Part shown: positions 11,698 through 23,516 of the stretch, in pieces | Numbering within the stretch: position 1 is the first letter of the stretch | How the letters are laid out: each line of letters begins with the position of its first letter | Assembly: GCA_963971225.1 (NCBI GenBank) | Contig: OZ020267.1 | Location: forward strand, 50,849,993-50,913,992 | DNA from: Melieria omissa | Lineage: Eukaryota > Arthropoda > Insecta > Diptera > Ulidiidae | Length of the DNA: 64,000 bases | Direction: 5' to 3' | Made by a program: the position numbers and the translations under genes | Notes under the pieces: model-generated | Database searches by the model: none | Seen by the model: only the letters and a program-made list of their open reading frames with translations | What the model was told of the DNA's origin: nothing

Positions 11698-11701
11698 TTA
11701 A

Positions 11702-12221
11702 CCCTTTCGAATCCGAATTATTTGTGTGTGTCTCTCTTATTTTACCTGTGTCTCGATATTACTTTTTGGTTTTTAAATCGTGAAATGGTATTTGGTATTT
11801 AAATCATCTTTGTTAGATTTCCAGAGCTAGTTTACTTTTGAACAGTTTTAGCTTAAAACGGGTTAAATAAATGTGGTATCAATATTTTGTCACTACAGAA
11901 AAATTATTTTATATTTATGGAAAAATACAAAATTATCACTTTTGGATTTGCTTTAACCATTATTAAAGAAACAGGGTTGTGATCAAACGCACCCAATTCG
12001 TGGACTTCAATTAGAACACACGCTTTCCTTTATATCTCCGCAAATGATTGGAAATTATTTTGGGGATAACAGACAAATTTTTATAATTTGCTTTGAATTC
12101 CTTTCTCAAAATATTAATTTGTTGGTGCCTACTTAAATTTAACCCATTAATCAATCGTAGCTTTTGCTATAAGATGACAAATAGGTGAAGTTGCTCTCAG
12201 GTAACTTTGGGGTCGAAAGGA
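11702..12221 (-). mobile_element. TTAA-flanked element, 520 bp, family shared with 34250-35113
   Basis: TTAA lies at 11698-11701 and 12222-12225. The termini are CCCTTTCGAATCC and, read backwards from the right, TCCTTTCGACCCC. The interior matches the element at 34250-35113 in reverse orientation, for example the TGTCATCTTATAGC region near one end and TGTGTCTCGATATTAC near the other. It is a shorter deletion form of that family. No ORF of note. Confidence 0.75.
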
Positions 12222-12225
12222 TTAA

Positions 12226-12388
12226 GGACAGAAAGAAAAGTGACTATTTTTAAATTGAAATTCGTATGTGAATTAGTATGTCGTAGTTAGTATAAGGTTA
12301 GGTAGGTTAGGTTGGAAAAGGTGTGTTATAAACAAACACATTAGTCACTTTCCGAAACAAATCAGTTCCACGTCTTCATAAAGCAAAC
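12226..12388. other. Spacer with TTAGG-like retroelement tail
   Basis: A short TTAGG-type run lies at 12296-12313 (GGTTAGGTAGGTTAGGTT), like the 3' tails of LINE copies elsewhere in the window. No further element can be delimited. Confidence 0.35.
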
Positions 12389-12390
12389 TA

Positions 12391-13294
12391 TAGTGTTCTC
12401 CAACAAGAGGTTTTATTTTGAATCACCCGGTATTTCGGTAGCTGTCACTTTTGAAGATTTTATTCTTTGACATTTGACAAGTAGAAACTACGCCATTACT
12501 AAAAATGGAACGATACACGCTTCAACAACGCATTGAAATTATTAAAATTCACTACAAAAATGGTGAACATTTTGCAGTCACAGTTCGCAAAACTAAAGCA
12601 TTTTTGGGTCGTCGTGAAGCAACTTGTCGGACCGCAATACAGAAATTTGTGGAAAAATTCGAGCTGTTGGGACAAGTTAGTGATATGAAGAATAAAACCC
12701 GTGCAAGTCGCTCAAGAACAACTGAGAATATTGCTGCTGTAGCCCAAAGTGTTGAAGAAAACCCAGGTTTGTCGATTCCTCGTCGGTCTTTGGAATGATG
12801 ATTTTTTATGGTTGGAGTTGGATGGTATTGATCTGGACAACGTTTACTTTCAACAAGACGGCGCTACGTGCCACACAAGCAACGAAACCATTGCTCTTTT
12901 ACGGGAAAAGTTTCCGGACCGTGTTATCTCTGGAAGAGGTGATCACAATTGGCCACCGAGATCTTGTGATTTAACACCTTGCGACTTCTTCCTTTGGGGC
13001 CACGTGAAAGATAAGGTGTACGCCAACAGCCCAGCGTCGATTCAAGACCTCAAAGATAGAATTCGTGAGGCTATCGAGGACATAGGGCAGCCACTTTGCG
13101 ATTTGGTTATGGAAAATTTCATGAAAAGGATATGGTTCTGTAAGCGTGGTCGTGGTGGCCATTTGACTGATGTTGTTTTTCATTATTAACGGCATACCTT
13201 CCTCTTTATTATTAAATAAACATCCGATCATTTATCTCAAAAAATGGAATTTTTCTTTGAATACCAAAATAACACCTCTTGTTTGAAAACCCTA
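12391..13294 (+). mobile_element. Deleted mariner-like element, 904 bp
   Basis: Flanked by TA (12389-12390 and 13295-13296). The termini of about 31 bp are inverted: TAGTGTTCTCCAACAAGAGG on the left and TAGGGTTTTCAAACAAGAGG read backwards from the right. It carries an internally deleted transposase of the insect family that has an N-terminal HTH region and a DDE domain. Retained TIRs and a lost catalytic core make it non-autonomous. Confidence 0.85.
12505..13189 (+). pseudogene. Mariner-like transposase, internally deleted
   Basis: The first frame (12505-12798, starting MERYTLQQRIEIIKIHYKNG) is the N-terminal helix-turn-helix region, ending in NPGLSIPRRS. The second frame (12749-13189) resumes near DDFLWLELDGIDLDNVYF and carries the DDE-domain end: QQDGATCHT (second catalytic Asp) and WPPRSCDLTPCDFFLWG (third acidic position), finishing with RGGHLTDVVFHY. 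The middle, about 150 residues including the first catalytic Asp, is missing, and the deletion also shifts the frame. This family is widespread in insects; the assignment is from motif recognition. Confidence 0.85.
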
Positions 13295-13296
13295 TA

Positions 13297-13502
13297 GATG
13301 GTGTGTTTTCTAGATCCAAGAGGAACTTTAATCCCCTGGAGTGAAGTCGTGAAATTTCAGCAGTCGCGAAGTTTCTATTTCATAAATCGTCACGAGAGTT
13401 GTCATTTTTGTGAACCTAAATAGATTCAATTGCAAACAGTCCTGTAATAAACTTTACGAACTGCCGCATGAAGGTTTGTCTTAGGGGCAGCACGAACAGG
13501 GT
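13297..13502. other. Short spacer between two elements
   Basis: No feature recognised between the mariner-like element and the hAT MITE. Confidence 0.4.
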
Positions 13503-14051
13503 CAGTGTCGCCAAGAGATTTCCTCCCAGATTTAGGAGATTTTTGGCTTTTAAGAAGCATTTTTAGGAGGAAGAATTGTTTAGGAAAAAGGTTGGTAGAT
13601 TTTTATTTTATGTTAGGGGATTTTTCGGATCCTTAGTGGATTTTTGGGAGATTTTTGGATAACGAAGTTATACATAAGAAACACTGGCAACAAAGCATAT
13701 TTTGGCAACTATTTTAATAGTCAAAGCACTCTATTTTGTTAAAAACTTGCAAACTCGTTCTGTCTCATTCTCACTTATTGCTGTCACAATGAAATCCCGC
13801 CAAAAATGGCACTTTTTATGTAATTCATTTGTTATAGGTTTCGTTTTTGTTAAGTTTTTGTTGTTAAGCTGAAGACGAAGAAAAAAAGGCCACATTAAAA
13901 AAATTATATTAATTTAATTTTTTTTATGGGAAGTATAATTTCAAATTATGTATAAAAAAAATTTTAGGAAAAGTTTGTTAACTTTAAGGAGGAAATTTCA
14001 GTATTTTTTTAATATTTAGGAGAAAGTAATTTCAGGTTTCTGGCAACACTG
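13503..14051 (+). mobile_element. hAT MITE, CAGTGTTGCCAGA family, copy A (549 bp)
   Basis: The ends are CAGTGTCGCCAAGAG and, read backwards from the right, CAGTGTTGCCAGAAAC. The 8-bp flanks AACAGGGT (13495-13502) and CCCAGGGT (14052-14059) match at 6 of 8. The interior closely matches copy B at 35784-36322 in the same orientation, e.g. the ATTTTGGCAACTATTTTAAT block near 13700. Its 5' half is dominated by repeated AGGAGATTTTT-like units. No coding capacity. Confidence 0.85.
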
Positions 14052-14059
14052 CCCAGGGT

Positions 14060-15204
14060 TTCTTCACAGACAGAGTAGGTCACCGTTGCCTTCAGGTGCC
14101 GCAATGGTTTCTTCTCCCTTATGTGAATGTAGTTTCCTTGTTTGTTATCCTTAGGATTTCAAAGTTTAAGGCAGATATCAGTGGTAGCAGAGAGTTGTCC
14201 ATCTCTGCCTCAGGCAATAAGACGTACATACATGTACAATATTTATGTAGAGAGATACGGTAGTTCTTGACTATAAACGAAAATATTGATGTCCTTGAAA
14301 GTATTAAATTGACTATTCGGAAACAGATTGGCTACTTTTCAAAGAGCTTAGAATACGCTACAAAGACGCCAAACGTGGAACTGTGTTTGAAACTGTAGTG
14401 TTTAACAACGGAGACTTCCTTCGTCCTTTACTTATAAGAAATATATTATTTAAATTTTTATTTTTTTTATTTAATTTTTAATTTTTATTTATTTAAATTG
14501 TTAGTTGTTCTTCACTCAACATTCTTCAGTGCATAGAATTCAAAATCTATTAAAGCTCCACAACTCACCACTAGAAGGCAACTTTCATACAAGTCAAATT
14601 GCAGGGTTTTCAATACGCCGACGATTTTTTCATCAAAATTCATCAAATGACTGGTTTCGCTGCATCCAAGTTGTATTATTAAGAATCTTTACGAAAATCA
14701 CGTCATCCGGGAGTAGACACCCTTTGGGCTTTGGCTGACAAATATGGATATGTTGCGACGTTGGTGTGCGTGAATTGTACTTCTATGGAAATTTCAGATC
14801 GAGACCATTAAACACGCCAACACTAACTTTGAAATAGGCAGCCGCGCATCTGCACCACTCTCGCAGTTCAATTTAGCAGCAGGGGCCGCAAGTTGTGCGG
14901 TTGATAGCCTCCTGAAAATTTTGTTAATGCTTTTAGATTGCCGCGCGCATGTTGTTGATGTTCGTGTTGTTGATGTAGATATGAATATGAGTGTGAATAT
15001 GGATATGTTTGCGGTAAGTGGTGGGGCCCATTGTTGAAGTATATATGGTTCGGAGAAAGAGCAACGAGCCTGCTTTGACATGGAGGAAAACATTGAAATT
15101 TTACATAAAACACAACAGCACAAAAAATCAGGCAACAAAAATGTCTATAAAAGCCAACTGGCAAGTGGCATAAAAACTACAATACAATGACAACAAAACT
15201 GTTT
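14060..15204. other. Intergenic stretch
   Basis: AT-rich to about 14510, then mixed composition. The minus-strand frames at 14794-15164 overlap one another and have no recognised domain. No gene supported. Confidence 0.35.
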
Positions 15205-15208
15205 TTAA

Positions 15209-15531
15209 CCCTGGAGAAGGTGCACTACACAATTTTTAAAATCATCGATAAAATTTTTCTTTTCTATGAATGGTTTGTTCAATGAATTATAGATCGTGAA
15301 TACGGCTATTGTTTTAACTTCAATTCGCTATACAAATTGACTTTTAAAAACAAAATTTAAAAGAACAAAATTATTATATTAATTAATTAAAAACAACAAT
15401 TAAATTAATTAATTAAAAACAAAATTTGTAAGAATTCCAATTGTATTTAAAATTTACAGTAATTCCTCATGTGAGCAAAATGCTCACGCGCAACAATCCA
15501 TGTTATTCTGCGAGGCGCGCCTTCTCCAGGG
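15209..15531. mobile_element. TTAA-flanked MITE, 323 bp
   Basis: TTAA lies at 15205-15208 and 15532-15535. The ends are CCCTGGAGAAGGTGC and, read backwards from the right, CCCTGGAGAAGGCGC. The interior is AT-rich with no ORF. This is a piggyBac-type target duplication. Confidence 0.8.
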
Positions 15532-15535
15532 TTAA

Positions 15536-16360
15536 TGTATTTTCGTGTCTTTGGAACGCAACAACAAACTCACAGCTACAACCATTAGAACAATTGCTAA
15601 AACATGCAGCGCAGCAACAACTACAATGACACGCAAACTGCCATAAAGATGATAACCCACGCGAAGCAGCGTAACAACAACAACAACAACATGAACAACT
15701 ACAGCAACAGCGACAATCACAGGCCGCGAAAAATAAAAACAGGCACAATAAAGATTGTCGAAATTGTTTCGGGGCGAAGTCATTGAGATTCTTTACCTAT
15801 AATTCGTTTATTTTTTGCTCTCGAATCACTCGAAATACAACAAAAACAAAAAAACAGCAATTGTCAGAAAAAACAAACGGCAACAAATAAATAGAAAACG
15901 TTCTTGAGGAATTTATTAGAAGTCACACTGGCAAAATAATCTTTAAGCCAAAAACAATAATAACAATAACAACAGCTGACTACAATGACCAACAACAACA
16001 GAGCGAAACCAAATATTGTGTGCCTATACTACATATGTACATACATACATATGTAGATATGTATTTATTTCTTAAAAAGAAATGGAACGCAACTGAATTG
16101 CACATCACCGCCTCGTCCCCCCTGGGCCGCTTCTGGCCCACTTGAAATACATTTTAATAACTTGTAGTGAGTACAACGAAAGTCAAGAAGCCACAATAAG
16201 CCTTTTAAATGTTTGCACATCGCTTTGCACACACACACGTTCGTCTGTATGTTTGCACGAGTGTGCATTCGTTTGGCCGCGTGCGCATTTTTATGCGCCC
16301 ATAAAATATGAAGAAAATGCTTTAAAATAATAAAAAAAAAGTATAAAATCGTTTACTTAC
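15536..16360. other. Intergenic stretch with AAC/CAA repeats
   Basis: CAA/AAC-rich sequence at 15555-15700 and again near 15955-16010 yields low-complexity frames on both strands. An ACATATGT-type run lies near 16030-16055. No gene supported apart from the candidate exon that starts at 16361. Confidence 0.4.
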
Positions 16361-16462
16361 TTAAAAAATGCCAATAAACAGAGCCAGCAGGCCGATTACA
16401 ATTCCGACGCCAGCGCCACCGCCAAACAAAGCAACGAGAAAGTAACGTTCATAAAAAGCATT
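16361..16462 (-). CDS. Candidate small hydrophobic exon or micropeptide
   Basis: On the minus strand one frame, open from a TAA at 16463-16465, reads 33 residues ending at TAA 16361-16363. Its core FGGGAGVGIVIGLLALFIG looks like a glycine-rich membrane segment. The stop codon abuts GTAAGTAAAC, a strong splice-donor sequence, so the piece may be the 3' end of an exon. It has no ATG in this frame, so a start would have to come from an upstream exon. A second frame starting MLFMNVTFSLLCLAVALA resembles a signal peptide but stops soon after. No family recognised. Confidence 0.25.
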   Translation of the reverse strand, partial: NAFYERYFLVALFGGGAGVGIVIGLLALFIGIF

Positions 16463-16465
16463 TTA

Positions 16466-17123
16466 TGTATTTTGATAATGCCTGCGCATTCGTTGGCTCG
16501 TCAGGCTGTGCTGCAACATGCTCGAAAATACCCGGCAGACAGTCGAATCAACAAAGCATCCAAACAAAAGACGCATTCATTGCTTTCGGCAATAACAAAA
16601 CCTAGCAATTCTGAAAGCTTAGAACAAATGGCTTCCTCTCATCTGTTGTCCGTCAGTAAGACAGACACACATACATACGTACGTACGTACACACATGTTT
16701 GCTCAAAATTTTAACAAAATTTTTCGCCGTCATAAATGCAAACTTGGAACGTATTTCAACTCGGAATCGACATTGTCATTGTTCGCTCACTACCGAATCC
16801 AGACGATGCTTTTTGAAGATAGCCACAAGTTGAAATGGGATTAAATTTGACAAAACCCACGCTGGTGGAAATCTCACTGATTAATGCCGGCAGCGACTGC
16901 TTTACTAAGCTCCGAGAGTTCACAAATTGTTATGAGTTCAGGGCATTAAGCACTGAGACTGGTTGCAAAACAATTTTTAAAAACCAAAATGAAATATTAT
17001 TGCATACCGAAATAAATACCTAGAATTGTTCTAATTTTTCTATTCATATATATTATATCTAGAGCTTTCTTTTGTGCGGTGACTTATAGTGAAATTTTGC
17101 GTTCAACATTTTTCACATACACA
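16466..17123. other. Intergenic stretch
   Basis: Mixed-composition sequence with an ACGT/CATA microsatellite near 16668-16690. No supportable gene. Confidence 0.4.
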
Positions 17124-17127
17124 CTAA

Positions 17128-17392
17128 CCCTGAAAAATGAAGTTTTGTAGGAGATTTTAGTACCAATTTTGAATAAGTACGAAATAAACACTTAAACACA
17201 TTTTCAGTTTTGGCTTAATTCAGGCGTTCAAGTTAATTTCTGAGCTTTGATGTATTCAGAGACCTATAGTAGAATTTTATGGCGAATATTTTCGTGGTAA
17301 ATGTTGTCCTTAAGAAGTCCTGTTTTAAAGGACATTTTTGGCATTTTAGAAAAAAAGGGTCAAATTGACCCATAAAAATAGGAGCTACAGGG
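17128..17392. mobile_element. Possible TTAA-type MITE, 265 bp
   Basis: The left edge reads CTAA|CCCTG and the right edge CAGGG|TTAA, so the outermost five bases are inverted and the right flank is TTAA, but the left flank is CTAA. The right-end subterminal sequence (AGGGTCAAATTGACCCAT) is itself palindromic. The short TIR makes this less certain than the other TTAA elements here. Confidence 0.4.
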
Positions 17393-17396
17393 TTAA

Positions 17397-18297
17397 AATG
17401 CTCCACAAAAATTTTCTTCGTAGTATTTTACATCAAATTGCTGAACACATCATATGCCTAAAATGTGAGGTTACATGGTTTTCGTATGCCGATTTACCAT
17501 AAGAATGAGCAAAAAGGGGAAAACTTTGACCCCCTAAAAAAAAATTCAGATGTAAACTTTCAAAACGCCGATACACGTATATCTTTTTTTTGCCCCCTCT
17601 ACCAGAATCCGTTGTCAGCACCTTGTTATTTTAAAAAAGTTTGATTTTGTTGTGCAGCGTTATTGAAACTTTAGTAAATATAGATATTTTTTAAAACTCA
17701 AATTTTCTCTATTTTTTCGAAGGTAAGATGCCCCTTTCTGGGAGTTCACTGACTTTTTGCATCGAACGACGTTTCCGCTGAAGCGTCATCATTCATTCAT
17801 TTCGCTGTGTTTGCAATTCGGTTTCCCTTTGCTGATTGAGTCAGCAAATGTCTGCTTAAGTCCCAAAAAACAACGAAACAGTTGCAAATTCGATGGGTTT
17901 ACCTTCCGAAAGCAATCCATTAAATGAGCAGACGAGGTAAGTAATAATATTAGAATCAATTATAACACAATTAATAATTTAAGACCAAAATTATAATTGT
18001 AAGCACTTTAAAAAGTAAACGAAGGAATAGTCTTTGCCTCCAACAATGCCGTTTCTGGAAAGTGAATACTGAACAATAAAAAGAGTTCATCAATGTGATT
18101 AGTAGATAAGATAGAAACCAATAGTATTTTTCAACTTTATCTCTTTTTGCGAAGAAAAGTTGCAACAATTGTGTTTATCGTTATGTCGAGTAGATCTTTG
18201 TAACTAATGACATATAACTCATCTTCCTCCTATAATTGGTTGCTCCATTCTGAAATCACATTCTACTACTTCCTAACAGCGGCCTTTGATGCGCTTT
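17397..18297. other. Intergenic stretch
   Basis: AT-rich with short ORFs only. Nothing recognised. Confidence 0.4.
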
Positions 18298-18301
18298 TTA
18301 A

Positions 18302-19744
18302 CCCTTCTGTCAATACGAAGGTACCTGGGTACCTATTGCATTTTTGAAGTAAAAATATCCTACTTTCGGCCAAGGAACGCTATGCTGGTATTTTTAGTAT
18401 CTTCCTAAATATCAATTGACTACCTATTAGATAACTTTTTCTGTATAACTTTTAGAACACATTTTTGAACACTACCCCTTTGTTCTATACGAAGGCACCC
18501 GGGTACCTTCATACAAAATATAGTAAAACAATACAGTTTCAACGTGAAATTACTCGTTCATATTTAAGTGGACCAAATTTTAAATTTGAAATCAAAGTTG
18601 TATTCAAAGATAAGTTAAATTTAGGACATCCGATCGGAGTCATCGACTTGAGATGCGTGTTGCTCCAAGATGTTTTACCCTTTGAAAGGAGAAGTTTACT
18701 CTGAAAAACAAAGTAGGCAATTGCCAAAGTATGTAAGACTCAAGTAGGCGCAAAAATATTATTCAAAAATATTTATTCATAGCTTTAAAGCAATGCTGCA
18801 ACGGATAACCTTTTTACTTCTAAGGCGCTGGCGGAATACCTTTTCACAAAAAATCTCACTTTGGTGTTAAAAAGTAATACTCGACCCCTAAAGACGTTTT
18901 TACAGCGACAAAATCGTTGGAGTTGTACCTTCCAAAAAACAATGAAGCTGGGTGATTCTTTCAACTATGCACCACGGCAAAGCAGTGCCAGGGGACAACC
19001 TGAAACCAAAAATCGTTGGCATTTACAATAGTACAAAGGTCGCTAGACGTTATGGCTCAAATGTTGACCCATTTCATTACTAAAAGTGGTACGAAAAAGT
19101 GCATGCTCAATATTTGCACCTTGGCAGCAAACATAAATTAGATACCACAGACAAAACCAGATGCTGTGGAGAATATCTTGAGAAGGTGACATGAGGGGGT
19201 ATTGGTGGTTCAAACTCCCACATATTTGCCAGCAACAAAAGTTATGTGTGGCGCATTGATTTCAAATGGTATTTTGGTCAAAAGTTGTATGCAGAACGCC
19301 TTCTAAAATGATATCCTGTATGCGCCGCTGAAGCCGAAAATTCAGAATAGACAAAAAATTCCCTTGCTATCACAATTTTTACACTAAAAATGGTTTTGAA
19401 GCAGTTTGCGGAGCACAGAAACCCTTATGTTCGTTTCTGCAAGTGTTAGCAGGAACAAAACATGACTTGGACCACTGGCCAAAAGCCAATGAATCATGCT
19501 ATAACTGTTCCGATTAATGCAAGCAACAACGTAAAACACGAAAATGCTAAAATTATTACACTATTAATATGTGTTTAATACTTTTAACTTGAATTATCAA
19601 CAAATAACGCTTTGTTTTATAATCCAATAACGATTTTTAACATTTTTGCGCTATTATTTTCACTTTTCCCATACAAATTGTATGAAGGTACCCGGGTACC
19701 TTCGTATTGGAGATAGGTGGAAATTTTTCGTATTGACAGAAGGG
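18302..19744 (+). mobile_element. Degenerate piggyBac element, 1443 bp
   Basis: TTAA flanks lie at 18298-18301 and 19745-19748. The TIRs are CCCTTCTGTCAATACGAAGG on the left and CCCTTCTGTCAATACGAAAA read backwards from the right. A 20-bp palindrome GAAGGTACCCGGGTACCTTC is perfect at 19684-19703, near-perfect at 18491-18510 and partial at 18317-18334. The interior holds piggyBac transposase fragments in broken frames. At 1443 bp it is well short of the usual 2-2.5 kb, so part of the coding region is lost. Confidence 0.85.
18829..19142 (+). pseudogene. piggyBac transposase remnant
   Basis: Pieces of the catalytic-domain end survive in three frames. AEYLFTKNLTLV (from 18829) corresponds to the family TLVGT region. 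VILSTMHH is followed by KPKIVGIYNSTK (around 18953-19035), matching the STMH and YNxTKGGVD motifs. After a frameshift LDVMAQMLTHFITKSGTKK (from about 19037) matches the region just after the third catalytic Asp, ending in LNICTLAANIN. Motif order is as in piggyBac, but frameshifts and stops make it inactive. Further downstream pieces to about 19480 are too degraded to align by eye. Confidence 0.8.
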
Positions 19745-19748
19745 TTAA

Positions 19749-20554
19749 GCAAGTTAAGTAAGTTAAATTCGTGCTTGGTTCCATTCTTCATCATCAATGC
19801 AGTCAGCACCAAACATTATTTACATTCAAATCTTAATATTTTACTCCTTTTTAATGCATTTGTACTCACATGTATACAAATTAAAAATAATAATAATTTT
19901 GACTTGAAGCCAAGTCGATTTCTATAATAAGCAGAAATGTCGGTTGCTTTCAATTGTTATCAGTTGCCGCAGCACAGTCGCTCAGTCGATATGCTGACGT
20001 CTGTGGAAACGTATATTTGTTTTTCTGCTAAATAATTCTATCGCACAGCAATGTGGTTTCGCTGTATCAAACAACTGTTTCCCCATACGATGAACTGGTA
20101 AAATCAACGATAAAGCACAAATTCCCCAATGCCGAAACGAAGGCCGTGGTACGCCCTTTTTTTGCTTTCGAAGCGGGAATTTTAATCGCCACATTCAAGC
20201 ACGTTTCCACCTTAACTGGTCGGCCAACGTTCATTTTCTTGATTGCCAGCAATCCAGCAAAGTTCGAAACATTTAAATTGATGTGATGACATCAAACAAG
20301 TGGATACTTTTAGTCGATCGTAAGCGACGCATTGAACCGCTGCAGCCAGCTTTTGTGGCCAACTACTTTTCACTGCTGGTGCCATAAAATTGTACTTCAC
20401 AACTGAATGTGAAAGACGTGAGATGGTGTCTTGACTTTCGAACAATGATTTTCCTAAACATTGCTCGCCCTTTTATGAGCCTCGTTATAGATAGTCATGT
20501 AGAACTGCTAGGACAGACAAAAGGCTGTCTAAGTGCGGAATGTAGGCTCATTCT
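19749..20554. other. Intergenic stretch
   Basis: Several short open frames on both strands between 19980 and 20445 overlap each other, and none has a recognised domain. Nothing else seen. Confidence 0.35.
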
Positions 20555-21420
20555 GTTAGGTTAGGTTGAAATGGCTGAATAGATCCACACAGGCCAAGAA
20601 GGCCGTTGTGATACCATATGCAGCTTTCTCTAAGATTAGGTTACTTTATCAAACAATTTGGAAGATGCTATGAACCTAACCAGGTCTTAAGCATCTATAT
20701 AGTTCTATAGTTTGAAGCCTCCTTTTACTAAGACACCTAGCCTAGTGACATGTGTTCCGATTGGCTTATCGGTGTGTGTCCAGTTAGAGCCCTTGTGAGG
20801 ATGGAGATCTCTGTCCTTTTAAGACTCAGAATAGCTTATGTACGCTTCCTATCATAAGTGGGCCATGTGGAGGAACACATGGGCGCATGTGGAGAGGTTG
20901 TATCATCGCTCCTGAGCTACGAAAATTATGTGAGTTCTGGCGCGGAGTTCAAAAGTGGCCAGTGGCATGCCTACCACCTCCTTGTCTGGAAGGATAAAGG
21001 TGGTTATGACTTTCCTTGCCAGTTTGTCCGCTTTACCTTCTATATTCCGGTGACTGAGCACGCAAATGGAGTGAATATCATAGTGTTGGTTCATCTCGTT
21101 AAGAGATTCGCGGCACCCAATGAAAGATCTGGTGTTGTTTATGATGAGTCCAAAGCTCCTAACGCAGCTTGGTTGTCCGAGAGGACATAAACTTGCTTCT
21201 TTCTGTCAGAGATAGGGTGAAGGTACTTAACACCGGCATGAATGGCAATCATCACTGTCTGATAAACACTACAGAAGTCCGGAAACCTCAAGGAGATTTT
21301 AATCTCCAGTTCCGTCAAGCTTGGAGCCGTCTGTGAAAAAGTTAATCGCACCCCGTATTTGCTGTGGTTGGTCATGCCACACCTGTCTGGATGGAGACAT
21401 AATAGTTTTTGGTGATATGT
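20555..21420 (-). mobile_element. 5'-truncated I-group LINE, 3' end
   Basis: Minus-strand remains of a non-LTR retrotransposon: an RNase H domain followed by a 3'UTR ending in a TTAGG-type tail (20555-20567, TTAGGTTAGGTT on the plus strand). The RNase H marks it as I-group (I, LOA or R1-like); the exact clade is not resolved. The 5' boundary is approximate. Confidence 0.7.
20903..21375 (-). pseudogene. LINE ORF2 RNase H domain, frameshifted
   Basis: The first minus-strand frame (21139-21375) ends with HPISDRKKQVYVLSDNQAA, the SDNQAAL motif holding a catalytic Asp of RNase H, preceded by the VYQTVMIAI stretch that replaces the usual FQAEIFAI with the catalytic Glu. After a frameshift the second frame (20903-21094) gives NIEGKADKLAR, the degenerate counterpart of the conserved GNEKADELA motif. 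The Glu position appears to be lost (T in place of E). It is broken and cannot be active. Confidence 0.75.
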
Positions 21421-23269
21421 GAGCCTGGGTACGTAGTATCAGTGAGTGACCAGAGTTTCTCATAAGCCAGCACTCGAATTCCCTGAGCCAGGCTCAAACT
21501 AAAAATAGCTTTACTTATGATCCAACGCATTTACCATTCAAGTGGGATGTTCGTTCGCTATTGTGGTATTATAGTTCAGGGATTATAGCATAGTCCCACA
21601 AAACGAACGGTTGTGAACTTGAACCAAACTTGTTCAACTACAAATAGAAAATGTTTTCTTTTGACGGGTTCCCTCATAGACTCACTACTTTCGTACCTAA
21701 ATGCACGTAACAGGCCCCAAGCAACACAAATGACTCAGTTCTACTGCATTCACATTTGAAATACTACTATCTTTCTAAATCGATTCATTATAAAACGCTT
21801 AATCGTAAAAAACTGCTGTCGAAAATATTTCGAAACCTGAAAACCAATCCAAAGTCAGGAAAAAAGACCTTTGAATTCGTATTCAGCGGCGAAAATTGCC
21901 TTGGAAAAAACACCTTTTTCAAGTACAAAAACGTGCACACCTGTGTACACCCCCAGCAACTGTTGGTGCCCTGCGAACGCAAACAAATGTGGCCAACGCG
22001 GAAAACAGTATTTTTCTACTCATCAATAAAAGGTTTTCTCGTTTGTAATAATTAAAATTTATTGTATTTTAACGACGGCACAATGAGCGAAAAATTAAAT
22101 TATATACGAAAACACCGCGGAAGCAAATAAAAAACCGACGAGTAAGTAAGAACAAGAATGTAATAAAATAATCAGCGTCATTTGGCGGCGGTGGTTCTAT
22201 CAATCAATTGGAAATTAATGACAAGTCAAGTCGGTACATTCCATGTGCATTATTTGGTGCTTGTTGCTGTTGCTGTCGTGGTGGTTGTGCTGTAGTTGTT
22301 GGTAGTTGTTGCTGATACGATGTTGTTTCACATTCCAGATTTCGATTCTCGTACAGGCGGCGGACATGTGTTGTTAATTGTTGTGCGGCCGATTGCGTGC
22401 ATGCGTGTGTGTGTGTGTGTGGGGAGGCATTTTTGAAATACTGAACCACGGCGAACGGTACATGGTCAGCATTTAGCATTCAATAATTTTTGTTTTGTTG
22501 TAATCGCACAGTGAACTTTGCACAAATTACGCCCACCTCTAATGCGTTTGGTGTGTATTTTGTGTGTAAACATGAAATAAATTAGATGGATGGACGAAGC
22601 AAAGTGAATTGAATTGAAATTTAATGAATGTGCGGGCATAGGCAAATAAACGCGGCGTAAGGTGTGTTTATTTTTATTAATAATGTGCAAGTGGAGTTTT
22701 CCACAGTTCCAGCTCATCAATTACGAAGAGATTGTAGAGTTCAATGCCTGTAAGTCGGGCGCATTAAGTGATACCTTTCTACACAGTCCCGGTACTTATT
22801 GATCATAGTGTATGATATCATTTCCCACAAATCGCCATGCATTAGTTTTAATAGTCAGAGCCAGCGCCAGCCAGAGAAAACGCTCGTCCACACGAGGAAA
22901 CTGTGGACGCGTTGCACTCTATTTCAGACTCCATGGGTCTGGCGCGCTTCTCTTTTTAATCCATTCAATACTGCGGGGATATATAAGTCCCAGATAATGT
23001 TTAAAAATTACTGGTGCGAAAAGTATTCGCTTTTAAAGTGCTAAACTAAACAGTAGTCGGTAGTCAGTACTTCACAACACGTGTTTTGGTTAGCATAACC
23101 TAACTAATTCATACTTGGTATACGTTCAGAAGTGTAAGCGTGCTCTTTGTGCAAAAAAACAAAAACAATAAATCTGAAATTATGTAAACATGTTCTTTTA
23201 CTTATTTACAGCACATTTAGTTCAATTATACAGAAATATCTTCACTGGCCAAAAGTCGTATTGAAAGGG
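21421..23269. other. Intergenic stretch
   Basis: Contains CA/GT repeats near 22400-22422, a TGTTGCTG-rich patch at 22255-22320 and short ORFs without recognised domains. No gene supported. Confidence 0.4.
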
Positions 23270-23273
23270 TTAA

Positions 23274-23512
23274 CCCATTCGAGACCGATAGCACACCGTA
23301 TTTGCAATGGATTTCCGAGGCTATAAGACAGTAATGTGCAATTATCAGTTATTCTGAGTAAACTAGTCGTCGAAATAAGATTTTTCTGGAACTAATGAAA
23401 TCTGTAAAGTACAGGAAACAAATTTGGCATTGGTTTTGCTGTGTATAATACAAAGAAAAATAAAATTTCGCTCCTGGGGACCGTGTTCGAAAAAGTCGTC
23501 GTCTCGAATGGG
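23274..23512. mobile_element. TTAA-flanked MITE, 239 bp
   Basis: TTAA lies at 23270-23273 and 23513-23516. The ends are CCCATTCGAGACCGA and, read backwards from the right, CCCATTCGAGACGAC. Non-coding. Confidence 0.8.
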
Positions 23513-23516
23513 TTAA

